A stretch of 39,240 nt of DNA from Bacillota bacterium. Its GTDB lineage: Bacteria; Bacillota; Clostridia; Christensenellales; Pumilibacteraceae. Within the stretch, counting starts at the first letter, position 1. Every line of letters starts with the position of its first letter. Positions 23,078-29,341 of this stretch are shown here, in pieces. Under the pieces are notes generated by a model. That model had not been told where the DNA came from. It saw nothing but the letters and a program-made list of their open reading frames with translations, and did no database searches. Position numbers and translations under genes: made by a program. Location of the stretch: assembly GCA_009783985.1 (NCBI GenBank), contig WQVM01000006.1:1-39240 (forward strand), in the 5' to 3' direction.

Positions 23078-23844
23078 TTGTTTTTTGAGTAATCTTCTTC
23101 TATGTCCGAAATGGCATCAACCAATGCTCTAGCAATATTAAACTCTAAATAGCTATCTTTCCATGCGTGCTTATTATAAGTTTGTTTTACAAGTTGAAAA
23201 TTCTCATTTCTTGATAATCGTTGTTTTAGATAATACTTTTTGGAGCATTCGGGAATGTTTCCTTGATTAATTGAGCATATTACATCATTAAATTGATTTT
23301 CAACTTCAGTATAAAGTTTCGTTTGTGTGAAATCATAGAGATTTTTTGCTATACTATCTTTTCTTGCGATGGCGCAATCTTGGCTAACATCAAAAAAATG
23401 TTGCATTTGAGTATCTCCCCAGTAAGCCATAGCACAATATACAGGAGTAGGGATTAAAATAGTTGCGGCACATAGTCTTGCTTCAATTTCAAAGTTATAA
23501 TAAGTTTCTTTATCTAACTCTTTAACTAAAAAATGTTTTAGGATATAATGACTTAATTCTTCAGCAATAGTAAATCTTATTCTTGCATCAGGCTTTAAGT
23601 CATTGTATCCAATACAAAAATCAAAATTTTGTTTTTCATCTACATACCATGTCAAAGCCCCGTCCTTATTATTCCACATATCAAATACTTGCTTGTCTGC
23701 AAAGTTTCTTTTAAGTTCTGAAAGAGGAAGGACTTTTAATTCTAAATCCTTGCAAATTTGAAATACATCTACTGGAATAGTTGATATTTCTTGGGCAAGT
23801 AAAAAATTATAGGCAATTTCTGTTATCTGTTTATAAGTTTTCAT
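23074..23844 (-). CDS. ImmA/IrrE-like protein with altered metal motif
   Basis: A 256-residue protein related to the ImmA/IrrE (DUF955) metallopeptidases that cleave CI-like repressors of mobile elements. The motif region reads RFTIAEELSHYILKH, followed by the conserved downstream EIEARLCAATILIPTPVY. In place of HExxH it has EELSH (residues 95-99), so the first metal-binding His is Glu. It may be inactive as a protease or use a variant site. ATG at 23844 has AAAGGA just upstream and overlaps the end of the repressor gene; the ORF-track start at 23880 is too early. It overlaps the recombinase start by 4 nt. Confidence 0.82.
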   Translation of the reverse strand: MKTYKQITEIAYNFLLAQEISTIPVDVFQICKDLELKVLPLSELKRNFADKQVFDMWNNKDGALTWYVDEKQNFDFCIGYNDLKPDARIRFTIAEELSHYILKHFLVKELDKETYYNFEIEARLCAATILIPTPVYCAMAYWGDTQMQHFFDVSQDCAIARKDSIAKNLYDFTQTKLYTEVENQFNDVICSINQGNIPECSKKYYLKQRLSRNENFQLVKQTYNKHAWKDSYLEFNIARALVDAISDIEEDYSKNK

Positions 23845-24169
23845 TATCCTTTGAAAAATTAGGAAATGCTTCTTTGGCATACTTAAGTAATGTTTCTTGC
23901 TCTGTTTGGGTTAAATTTTTTGCACCTCGTGCAATCATAGAAAAATAAGGGGATATATCATCTCTTTGGGGTGAGTAGTATTTCAGAAAAATATCAATAT
24001 CAACTTGCAGTGCTTTCGCAATTTTGATTAAAGTTTCAAGCTCTGGGTAAACGGCATCTTGTTCTATTCTAGATATGGTTGCGTTGCTAATATCACATTT
24101 TAAGGATAGGGCTCTTTGACTCAATCCTTTTTTCTCTCGTAATTCTTTAATTTTCTCGCCAATAGTCAT
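23831..24169 (-). CDS. XRE-family (CI-like) repressor of the element
   Basis: A 112-residue protein with an N-terminal HTH_3 DNA-binding domain (IKELREKKGLSQRALSLKCD followed by ISNATISRIEQ) and a short C-terminal part (NLTQTEQETLLKYAKEAFPN). It is the likely repressor keeping the element silent, paired with the ImmA-like protein. AAAGGA lies 7 nt before the ATG. It is the first gene of the leftward operon and faces the Cro-like gene over an operator region. Confidence 0.9.
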   Translation of the reverse strand: MTIGEKIKELREKKGLSQRALSLKCDISNATISRIEQDAVYPELETLIKIAKALQVDIDIFLKYYSPQRDDISPYFSMIARGAKNLTQTEQETLLKYAKEAFPNFSKDNENL

Positions 24170-24192
24170 TGTAATTTCCTTTTTTTAATTTA

Positions 24193-24221
24193 ATTATACC
24201 ATATATGTTACTTAAATGCAA
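24193..24221 (-). promoter_or_regulatory. Leftward promoter for repressor operon
   Basis: On the minus strand TTGCAT (plus 24216-24221), 17 bp, and a perfect TATAAT (plus 24193-24198). It is overlapped by the operator at 24207-24222. Confidence 0.82.
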
Positions 24222-24308
24222 CAATGTAAAAGGTTTTTTTAAATTTGCATATAAAAAGTGTTGCATTCGTGGCACAAATATGATATTATGATGTTACATT
24301 CCCGTAAC
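24207..24308. promoter_or_regulatory. Three operator dyads of the form GTTRC-N6-GYAAC
   Basis: GTTAC-TTAAAT-GCAAC at 24207-24222, GTTGC-ATTCGT-GGCAC at 24260-24275 (one half imperfect) and GTTAC-ATTCCC-GTAAC at 24293-24308. The first covers the leftward promoter, the second the rightward -35 and the third the rightward start. This is the layout of a lambda-like switch; binding by the repressor and the Cro-like protein is inferred. Confidence 0.75.
24261..24289 (+). promoter_or_regulatory. Rightward promoter of the element operon
   Basis: TTGCAT (24261-24266), 17 bp, TATTAT (24284-24289), with an extended -10 TG at 24281-24282. Predicted start near 24296, inside the third operator. Confidence 0.78.
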
Positions 24309-24319
24309 AGAGGTTATAT

Positions 24320-24538
24320 ATGAAAATTATTTTGAAAAATGGTAGTCTATTTGCTTTGCAGGGATTTATGACTGAGCAAGAGTTTGCAAACAAACTTGGA
24401 GTAAGTCGTGAGCAACTTTGGCGAATAAAAAAACGCAAATCCTTTGTAGGAAAAAATTTTGTTTCTAAATTTAAGAACGCTTTTCCAAATGAGAATTTAG
24501 ATAATTATTTTTCCTTTGTAGATGTTGAGGATGGCTAG
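24320..24538 (+). CDS. Small Cro-like HTH protein
   Basis: A 72-residue protein with a helix-turn-helix-like segment, MTEQEFANKLGVSREQLWRI, followed by a basic KKRK. It is the first gene on the rightward operon, opposite the repressor, which is the usual place of a Cro or early-gene regulator. The ATG follows AGAGGT. It is 3 nt from the next gene. The assignment rests on position and the HTH pattern. Confidence 0.7.
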   Translation: MKIILKNGSLFALQGFMTEQEFANKLGVSREQLWRIKKRKSFVGKNFVSKFKNAFPNENLDNYFSFVDVEDG

Positions 24539-24541
24539 ATT

Positions 24542-24760
24542 ATGGCAATTAAAGTAGGAATAATTGCATATCGGGATAGCAACGGGGAGTTTGCAGATCC
24601 AAAGCCATTGCTTAAGTCTGATACTTCCGACTTGATTAAACAGCAATCATTTTTGCTTGACAATCTCAAAAATCTTTGGGCGAACGGGTTCGCCGATTAC
24701 ATTAAATCTCTAAACTCGGAGCAGGCAAGCATTGGTGCCGAGCCAAGCGAAGAGTTTTAA
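24542..24760 (+). CDS. Small element protein, unknown function
   Basis: A 72-residue acidic protein (MAIKVGIIAYRDSNGEFADP ... ) with no domain that I recognise. It starts 3 nt after the Cro-like gene, probably by coupled translation, and ends before the structured spacer at 24761-24958. The reading frame is intact and has normal composition, which supports it as a real gene. Confidence 0.6.
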   Translation: MAIKVGIIAYRDSNGEFADPKPLLKSDTSDLIKQQSFLLDNLKNLWANGFADYIKSLNSEQASIGAEPSEEF

Positions 24761-24958
24761 CTTGTGGCTTATGTCACACTTATGGCTAACAAGTTAGTCA
24801 TTATCTTTACGAGGTGTCAAGCTACATCTCGGCACAAATCATTTTGAAGTGACAAAACGCCCCTAATTCTGTTTGGGTATCGCTGTACTTACCGAGTGTC
24901 AAGGGGGGGGGCGTTTAGAGCCTTACAGGGCAAATTACAGTTAAAGAGAGGATAAAAA
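24761..24958 (+). other. Structured non-coding spacer in the element operon
   Basis: No ORF is supported here. CGAGGTGT-CAAGCT-ACATCTCG at about 24811-24832 forms a hairpin with one G-U pair. AAAACGCCCC (about 24855-24864) can pair with GGGGCGTTT (about 24907-24915) around a loop of about 42 nt containing GGTATCGCTGTACTTACCG. It could be a leader, attenuator or small RNA; there is no clear T run. The next gene has its own Shine-Dalgarno. Confidence 0.45.
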
Positions 24959-25264
24959 ATGAGAAAGGGACGAATTGTGCCAGTGTCTGAAGTTGAGAAG
25001 GCTCAAAAAAAGGCTACAGAAGCAAAAAACAAACTCGATTTGCAAAACGCAATAACAAGTGTCTTAACCCACGATTGGCAAGCACATCGAGATGTACATC
25101 TTGCACTAAACAAAATTTTAGATAGGGATTTGGAGTATATAACGCTTAGCGACGCATTGGCAAGATATAGCGATACGGTTAATCGCATCGAGTTCAAAAG
25201 AGAAAAAGCAGGCGCATACTCCAGTCAAGAAAAAATCTATATCAGACTTAAAGGAGTTAATTAA
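24959..25264 (+). CDS. Small charged element protein, unknown
   Basis: A 101-residue protein rich in Lys, Ala and Asp (VEKAQKKATEAKNKLDLQNA, then HRDVHLALNKILDRDLEYI). It is probably helical; no known family is recognised. AGAGAGGA lies 7 nt before the ATG. The following gene starts 2 nt after its stop, so it belongs to the rightward operon. Confidence 0.65.
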   Translation: MRKGRIVPVSEVEKAQKKATEAKNKLDLQNAITSVLTHDWQAHRDVHLALNKILDRDLEYITLSDALARYSDTVNRIEFKREKAGAYSSQEKIYIRLKGVN

Positions 25265-25266
25265 TC

Positions 25267-25545
25267 ATGAGCAACAAACCAAACAAAAAACCAAAGACCG
25301 CCAAAGAATTAAGCGAAAGCTTAATTGCCTCGCAAGATGTTATAACAACGGCAATTAATTTATGTGATTTGTTGTCAAGCTATGCATTTTGTATGTGTCA
25401 TGAGCGGCAGAACACAAAAGGCATTGTCGAAAAAACCGTTAATATCGCCGAGTTATTATCAACTATCCTAAAGCCTGTTGAGTTTGCGATTAGCGATGCG
25501 GAGTCAAGTATCGAAGATATTATACAAGGAGCTGAAGCCAAATGA
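25267..25545 (+). CDS. Small element protein, unknown
   Basis: A 92-residue protein with a basic N-terminus (NKPNKKPKTAKELSE), a central hydrophobic and Cys-containing helix (LCDLLSSYAFCMCHERQ) and an acidic tail. No family recognised. AAAGGAG lies upstream of the ATG and the end overlaps the next start codon by 4 nt (ATGA type). Confidence 0.65.
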   Translation: MSNKPNKKPKTAKELSESLIASQDVITTAINLCDLLSSYAFCMCHERQNTKGIVEKTVNIAELLSTILKPVEFAISDAESSIEDIIQGAEAK

Positions 25546-25727
25546 AAGATAATTTAGATATAACGCTCGAAGCTTTGGACGAGGTAATGAAATTTGACAA
25601 CTTAAAAACGGTTGAGCGTATTATTGAGCCACTTATTAAAAATCAAAGACCGTTTCGATTAACGGTGCGTTATATGCCTAAATATCCCACTTGTGGAGCA
25701 ACCAAAGGCATAGAGCATTCCGAATAA
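25542..25727 (+). CDS. Small element protein, unknown
   Basis: A 61-residue protein (starts MKDNLDITLEALDEVM) whose start overlaps the previous stop. AAGGAG lies 10 nt upstream. Function not recognised. It is followed by a perfect 16-bp palindrome. Confidence 0.6.
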   Translation: MKDNLDITLEALDEVMKFDNLKTVERIIEPLIKNQRPFRLTVRYMPKYPTCGATKGIEHSE

Positions 25728-25743
25728 TAATGCGGTGTGTGTA

Positions 25744-25759
25744 GTCCAGACGTCTGGAC
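25744..25759. repeat. Perfect palindrome GTCCAGACGTCTGGAC
   Basis: A 16-bp perfect dyad in the gap before the next small gene. Its core TCCAGACGTCTGGA returns at 28859-28876, after the last gene of the element, as an 18-bp palindrome. Confidence 0.85.
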
Positions 25760-25774
25760 AAAGGAGCTGCAGTT

Positions 25775-25954
25775 ATGACAGATATTGAATTTTTAGACAC
25801 AGTTAAAGCTATTGTATTTAGAAAAATAGCATATGACGCTAAACAAGAAAGTACAATACCTTTGATTTTGACCGCCTCAATAAGCGGGACAGAAAGCACA
25901 AGCACCATTTTAAGAGAGGTAAATGATAATGACGTATCAAAAGATATTCGATAA
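25775..25954 (+). CDS. Small 59-residue element protein (missed by the ORF track)
   Basis: ATG at 25775 opens an intact frame of 59 codons (MTDIEFLDTVKAIVFRKIAY ... ) ending with TAA at 25952-25954. A perfect AAAGGAG lies 8 nt before the ATG, the best ribosome site in the region. The 3' end overlaps the next gene by 26 nt. No family recognised. Confidence 0.65.
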   Translation: MTDIEFLDTVKAIVFRKIAYDAKQESTIPLILTASISGTESTSTILREVNDNDVSKDIR

Positions 25955-26465
25955 TATCAAGACCGTAACAAGTCTTATGCATAGTTTATCGATTGACGCG
26001 CGTGCTTATTTTGCAAGTATTAATCCGGAAGCTTTTAGCGTTGACGAGTTTTTACTCCTCTCGGAAGAAAATAAAATGCTTAAAGAGCAAATATATTATG
26101 CTACCGAGCGTGCCGAAAAGCTAGAGCGGTTAATGCGTAATAAAAGCGACACCGCCGTTAAAGCTGAAAAATATTATAAAACAGATTACTACGCTTTGCA
26201 AAAGGAGCGTATGGCGTTAGATTCAGATTATGCTGTGCGGCAAAAAGCAAAGCAAAAAGTCTATCAAGAGCGACACAAGGAAAAAATGGCAAACGACCCG
26301 GAGTATGCCGCCAAAGTTAAAGCCTCTCAACAAGCTGCCGAGCGTCGGCGTATAGAGCGCATCCAAAACGACCCGGAGTATGCCGCCCGTATAATCGAGC
26401 AACGCAAAATCAATCAAAGCCGCAGATATCGCAAGAAAAAAGCGGCAAAGGAGTCGCAATGTTAA
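25929..26465 (+). CDS. Coiled-coil protein with DPEYA repeats
   Basis: A protein of about 178 residues. The N-terminal half is helical (EFLLLSEENKMLKEQIYYAT). The basic C-terminal half holds three degenerate copies of a unit with the core (N/D)xxYA: ALDSDYAVRQKAKQ, ANDPEYAAKVKASQ, QNDPEYAARIIEQRK. Such charged repeat proteins occur in phages and plasmids; they may bind DNA, but function is unknown. ATG at 25929 is preferred to 25923 because of its distance to AGAGAGG. Confidence 0.72.
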   Translation: MTYQKIFDNIKTVTSLMHSLSIDARAYFASINPEAFSVDEFLLLSEENKMLKEQIYYATERAEKLERLMRNKSDTAVKAEKYYKTDYYALQKERMALDSDYAVRQKAKQKVYQERHKEKMANDPEYAAKVKASQQAAERRRIERIQNDPEYAARIIEQRKINQSRRYRKKKAAKESQC

Positions 26466-26707
26466 ACAAAAAACCAAACTATGGCAAAAAGAGCCACGCA
26501 CTAAGTAATATCTTTTCAGCTCATGAGAGTTATTTTGGCGGCAAATTTGACGATAGCAACGAGCTTGAGGAATACCGACAGCATATTTTTTATGTCTTAG
26601 CAAAGTCACCGCTTGTATTTGTCAAGTTCAATCAAATGCCGAGCAATGGCTTGACACAACGCCCTTTTGTAAATCTTGATATAGATTTGGGCGAATTAGA
26701 GGATTAA
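26459..26707 (+). CDS. Small element protein, unknown
   Basis: An 82-residue protein (starts MLNKKPNYGKKSHALSNIFS) overlapping the previous gene end by 7 nt, with AAGGAG upstream. It lies 2 nt before the replisome organizer gene, so it is probably part of the replication module. No domain recognised. Confidence 0.62.
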   Translation: MLNKKPNYGKKSHALSNIFSAHESYFGGKFDDSNELEEYRQHIFYVLAKSPLVFVKFNQMPSNGLTQRPFVNLDIDLGELED

Positions 26708-26709
26708 TT

Positions 26710-27678
26710 ATGGCAACATCGAAAAAATATTACTGGATAAAGTTAAAAGACAGCTTAATGACCGGAGACGCATTTGACTTTCTTATGAGTAAAGATAATG
26801 GCTCGGATTATGTTGTTATATATCTCTTGCTTTGTCTAAAGACAGTAAATACATCCGGCAAGCTCGAGGGTAAGGTTGGTGAGGTTATTGTCCCGTTTAC
26901 GCCCGCTAAAGTTCAGCGTGATTTGAAATATTTTCATATTGATACGATTTTAGTCGCATTTGAGTTGTATAAATCTCTAGGACTTATTTACAAAGATAAT
27001 GACGGCACTTTGCAAATAACGGATTATGAGGGTCTTGTCGGTTATGAAACTGGTAAAGCGGAGTTAATGCGCAAATTAAGAAAAAAACGCGCTGAAAGTG
27101 GTAACAAAACGGTAACATTGTTACCAAAATCTAGTAACAATGTTACGGAAGAGAATAGAGATAAGAGTATAGATATATTTATATCTAAAGATATAAATAA
27201 TACTGGCTCAAATCAAGATTTGAGCAGAGAGTGTATTAATTCCGAATATGTCAAAAAGAGTTTTGACGAGTTCTTTATCCTGTATCCTCGTAAGCACGGC
27301 AAGTCAGAGGCATACAAGGCGTACTTTAAATTATTTTCTAAGCTCAGAACAGAGCAAGAGATTATTACATTGGCAAGCAATATACTTGCCGGACTTAAAA
27401 TTATGGTCAATGAGTGTAACCGCACAAAGACCGAAACAAAATACATCAAGCTCCCGTCTAACTGGTTATATGAGGAGCGTTGGCTCGACCAATACGAGCC
27501 TGCAGGAGTTGCTGCCTCTGATGTGCCTATAAACCCGCTCACCGGAGAGCCGTACGACAAATTTGATTGCGCTATGCCTACCCCGCATGAGCTTGAACAT
27601 TGTTCATATCCTCAACCGCTTGCCGATTATATCAAAAATACTTACGGCGTAACGGTTAAAATAACGGGAGGCGAATAA
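26710..27678 (+). CDS. Phage-type replisome organizer
   Basis: A 322-residue replication initiation protein. The N-terminus (KYYWIKLKDSLMTGDAFDFL) and following winged-helix-like part match the phage replisome organizer N-terminal family, which binds the origin and loads the host helicase machinery. A Ser/Asn/Thr-rich linker (about residues 130-170) leads to a C-terminal domain with FDEFFILYPRKHGKSEAYKA and YIKLPSNWLYEERWLDQ, also typical of phage and plasmid initiators. The origin is often inside or next to such genes; an iteron- and palindrome-rich spacer lies 0.5 kb downstream. The stop overlaps the next ATG by one base. Confidence 0.85.
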   Translation: MATSKKYYWIKLKDSLMTGDAFDFLMSKDNGSDYVVIYLLLCLKTVNTSGKLEGKVGEVIVPFTPAKVQRDLKYFHIDTILVAFELYKSLGLIYKDNDGTLQITDYEGLVGYETGKAELMRKLRKKRAESGNKTVTLLPKSSNNVTEENRDKSIDIFISKDINNTGSNQDLSRECINSEYVKKSFDEFFILYPRKHGKSEAYKAYFKLFSKLRTEQEIITLASNILAGLKIMVNECNRTKTETKYIKLPSNWLYEERWLDQYEPAGVAASDVPINPLTGEPYDKFDCAMPTPHELEHCSYPQPLADYIKNTYGVTVKITGGE

Positions 27679-28100
27679 TGAAAAGATTAAGCGAAATCAT
27701 TGGCGGCTTTTGGTCTAAAAGACCCGACTTACAAGAAATTGAGCAACGCATGGCTAACCTAAGCCAGTTAGAGAGCGTCAACTTTTGTAAACAACAAGCT
27801 ATCGAAGAGGCAAGCGCAAGAAACGAAAAACCGCCGGACGGTGTCTTTGGCGGTAAAGAGTGTACTGTTTGCAAAATGAAACGAGTTGTTTATTATGTAC
27901 ATCAACATCCTGTAGCAGGTGCAGCATGTGCTAGATTATTCCCGATATATGACAAGCCGTGTATTTGCGTTATGCAATACTACGTCAAAGACGATTACGG
28001 CAACTATAGGCGCAAGCCAAAACATGAAGTGCCTACATGGTTAGGTGGTAACTTTAAAATAATTCCAGATGTCTGTAATAAACACATGCCGCGCGGCTAG
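27678..28100 (+). CDS. Cys-rich element protein, unknown
   Basis: A 140-residue protein with CTVCKMK in the middle and further Cys at ACARLF, CICVMQ and DVCNKH, which suggests a metal-binding fold. It follows the replisome organizer with overlapping start and stop codons, so a role as replication accessory (helicase-loader position) is possible but not shown. Its stop codon lies within a perfect 16-bp GC palindrome. Confidence 0.68.
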   Translation: MKRLSEIIGGFWSKRPDLQEIEQRMANLSQLESVNFCKQQAIEEASARNEKPPDGVFGGKECTVCKMKRVVYYVHQHPVAGAACARLFPIYDKPCICVMQYYVKDDYGNYRRKPKHEVPTWLGGNFKIIPDVCNKHMPRG

Positions 28101-28125
28101 CCGCGCCAGTCCCACCAGTGGGACT
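28091..28125. repeat. Two adjacent palindromes at the end of the Cys-rich gene
   Basis: GCGCGGCTAGCCGCGC (28091-28106) is a perfect 16-bp palindrome that contains the stop codon. AGTCCCACCAGTGGGACT (28108-28125) follows, with 8-bp arms. The second returns as perfect palindromes at 28479-28496 and 28884-28901. Confidence 0.85.
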
Positions 28126-28517
28126 AAACTACAAATGTGCCATGTAATACAGCGTGGCATAGAGGACAGCATATTGATTATTTTGCATATTTGCGTCTTT
28201 GCCTATGTAGTACCTATACAGGTATGCGGGGGTGCGTAGCGCCTCCTCATACCTGTATAGGTACTACATAGGCTAGGCGAATTTAAAATTGTTCTATAAA
28301 GAATAATTTTGTTCTAAAATTGTTCTAAATAAATCATAAATAAACAAAAAAGCCAATCTAAAAAAATTTTGAGCAAGCGTACGCGTCAAAATTTTTAGAT
28401 TGCTTTGACTGTTATCAGCAATAAGAATAATGCGAAGCATTATGAAAAAAGCACAGTGCGCCACAAAAATACAAGGTCAGTCCCACCGGTGGGACTGCCG
28501 CTCCGGGAGAATTAAAA
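28126..28517. other. Putative replication origin region of the element
   Basis: This 390-nt spacer has no supported ORF. It holds a 26-bp perfect inverted repeat (arms 28201-28226 and 28248-28273) with an internal GC-rich stem. Three copies of AAAATTGTTCTA / AATTTTGTTCTA follow at 28285-28296, 28305-28316 and 28316-28327. Then comes an AT-rich tract, a second hairpin (CAATCTAAA ... TTTAGATTG, about 28351-28404) and the palindrome at 28479-28496. Iterons, AT-rich DNA and hairpins beside an initiator gene suggest an origin; this is inference. Confidence 0.6.
28479..28496. repeat. Perfect palindrome AGTCCCACCGGTGGGACT
   Basis: An 18-bp perfect dyad just before the SSB-like gene. The same word lies in the terminator at 28884-28901, and a near copy at 28108. 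Confidence 0.9.
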
Positions 28518-28856
28518 ATGAAATTCGAATATAAAAACAATCCAATAATAGCCGGTTATATAACCGATGTAATCGAGCTTAAGTATGACAAGAACAAAAA
28601 GCCGTATTGCTATTTTGACATCAAGGTCAAAAGACTAGATTTGAAAGTAGGCACGGAATATGAGTTCTTTGACATAAGACTTAATGACGATGCCGCCGTT
28701 GACTTTGTAAACTGTGGAGCAAAAGCCGGATGGGGGCTTGAGGTGCTTAGAGGAGTGTTAAGACGCACCAAAAAAGACAGTACCGGCAAACGCCACGAAT
28801 ATATCAAAGCCTTTCAGGTTAAGGTATTCCCGCCCGAAACTGCAAAAGCTGAATAA
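28518..28856 (+). CDS. SSB-like OB-fold protein
   Basis: A 112-residue protein with the pattern of a single-stranded DNA-binding OB fold: IIAGYITDVIELKYDKNKKP, then CYFDIKVKRL, YEFFDIRLNDDAAVDFVNCG, and RGVLRRTKKDSTGKRHEY. It is shorter than cellular SSB and lacks an acidic DIPF-type tail. The position after the initiator and origin-like spacer fits a role in the element's replication. GGGAGA precedes the ATG. Confidence 0.72.
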   Translation: MKFEYKNNPIIAGYITDVIELKYDKNKKPYCYFDIKVKRLDLKVGTEYEFFDIRLNDDAAVDFVNCGAKAGWGLEVLRGVLRRTKKDSTGKRHEYIKAFQVKVFPPETAKAE

Positions 28857-28858
28857 GC

Positions 28859-28876
28859 ATTCCAGACGTCTGGAAT
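28859..28876. repeat. Perfect palindrome ATTCCAGACGTCTGGAAT
   Basis: An 18-bp perfect dyad directly after the SSB-like stop, sharing its 14-bp core with 25744-25759. Confidence 0.88.
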
Positions 28877-28879
28877 ACA

Positions 28880-28907
28880 AAAAAGTCCCACCGGTGGGAC
28901 TTTTTTA
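28880..28907. terminator. Terminator built on the AGTCCCACCGGTGGGACT palindrome
   Basis: AAAAAGTCCCAC and GTGGGACTTTTTT form a stem with A and T flanks on both sides, so it can stop both the rightward element operon and the leftward tRNA transcript. It marks the probable right end of the element gene block. Confidence 0.85.
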
Positions 28908-28930
28908 TTTGCCTGTTCGGCTGATTATTA

Positions 28931-28981
28931 TACCAAATACGCTATCAAGATACATAAAATGCGTTCTATTCGTATTTGGCT
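28931..28981. repeat. CCAAATACG / CGTATTTGG inverted repeat next to tRNA-Ile
   Basis: CCAAATACG (about 28933-28941) and CGTATTTGG (about 28971-28979) flank a 29-nt loop, between the element terminator and the tRNA 3' end. It may be part of the tRNA trailer or of the integration site; the sequence cannot decide. Confidence 0.5.
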
Positions 28982-28986
28982 TGCTT

Positions 28987-29063
28987 TGGTAGGACTGAGT
29001 GGACTCGAACCACCGACCCCCACCTTATCAGGGTGGTGCTCTAACCAGCTGAGCTACAGTCCT
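28987..29063 (-). tRNA. tRNA-Ile (GAU)
   Basis: The minus strand folds as a complete tRNA of about 77 nt: acceptor AGGACTG/CAGTCCT, D arm GCTCAGCTGGTTAGAGC, anticodon arm CCACC-CTGATAA-GGTGG with anticodon GAT, T loop TTCGAGT, and an encoded CCA. It is not in an rRNA operon, unlike many tRNA-Ile(GAU) genes. Confidence 0.96.
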
Positions 29064-29137
29064 ATATTGGATATTCTGGTAATATTTGATTGAGATGCCT
29101 AAATCAGTACAGTCGCACCAATTCAGTAGCAAAATAT

Positions 29138-29166
29138 AGTATACCACTAATTATTGGTATTGTCAA
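29138..29166 (-). promoter_or_regulatory. Promoter of tRNA-Ile
   Basis: On the minus strand TTGACA (plus 29161-29166), 17 bp, TATACT (plus 29138-29143). The predicted start near 29131 leaves a 5' leader of about 68 nt to be trimmed. Confidence 0.8.
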
Positions 29167-29250
29167 CAAAAAAAGTAGCTACTATAAAATTTTTGCAAGT
29201 ATCTGAACAAATAAGTCATATTAATTTATTTCAAATCAACCTTAAAATGC

Positions 29251-29279
29251 TGTACAAGGGATTGTCGATTTGATATACT
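29251..29279 (+). promoter_or_regulatory. Promoter of the MFS transporter gene
   Basis: TGTACA (29251-29256), 17 bp, TATACT (29274-29279) with an extended -10 TG at 29271-29272. Confidence 0.6.
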
Positions 29280-29341
29280 TTGAATTAAGTATTTTTTACA
29301 AATAGGGGTTTGCTGTTATTTTTAATAAGAATGACAAGAGA

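Noticed and set aside
28931-29063. tRNA-Ile as the attachment site of the element
   Set aside because: The tRNA 3' end does face the element, but I find no copy of its 3' sequence at the left side near 21331-21510, and large serine recombinases seldom use tRNA genes.
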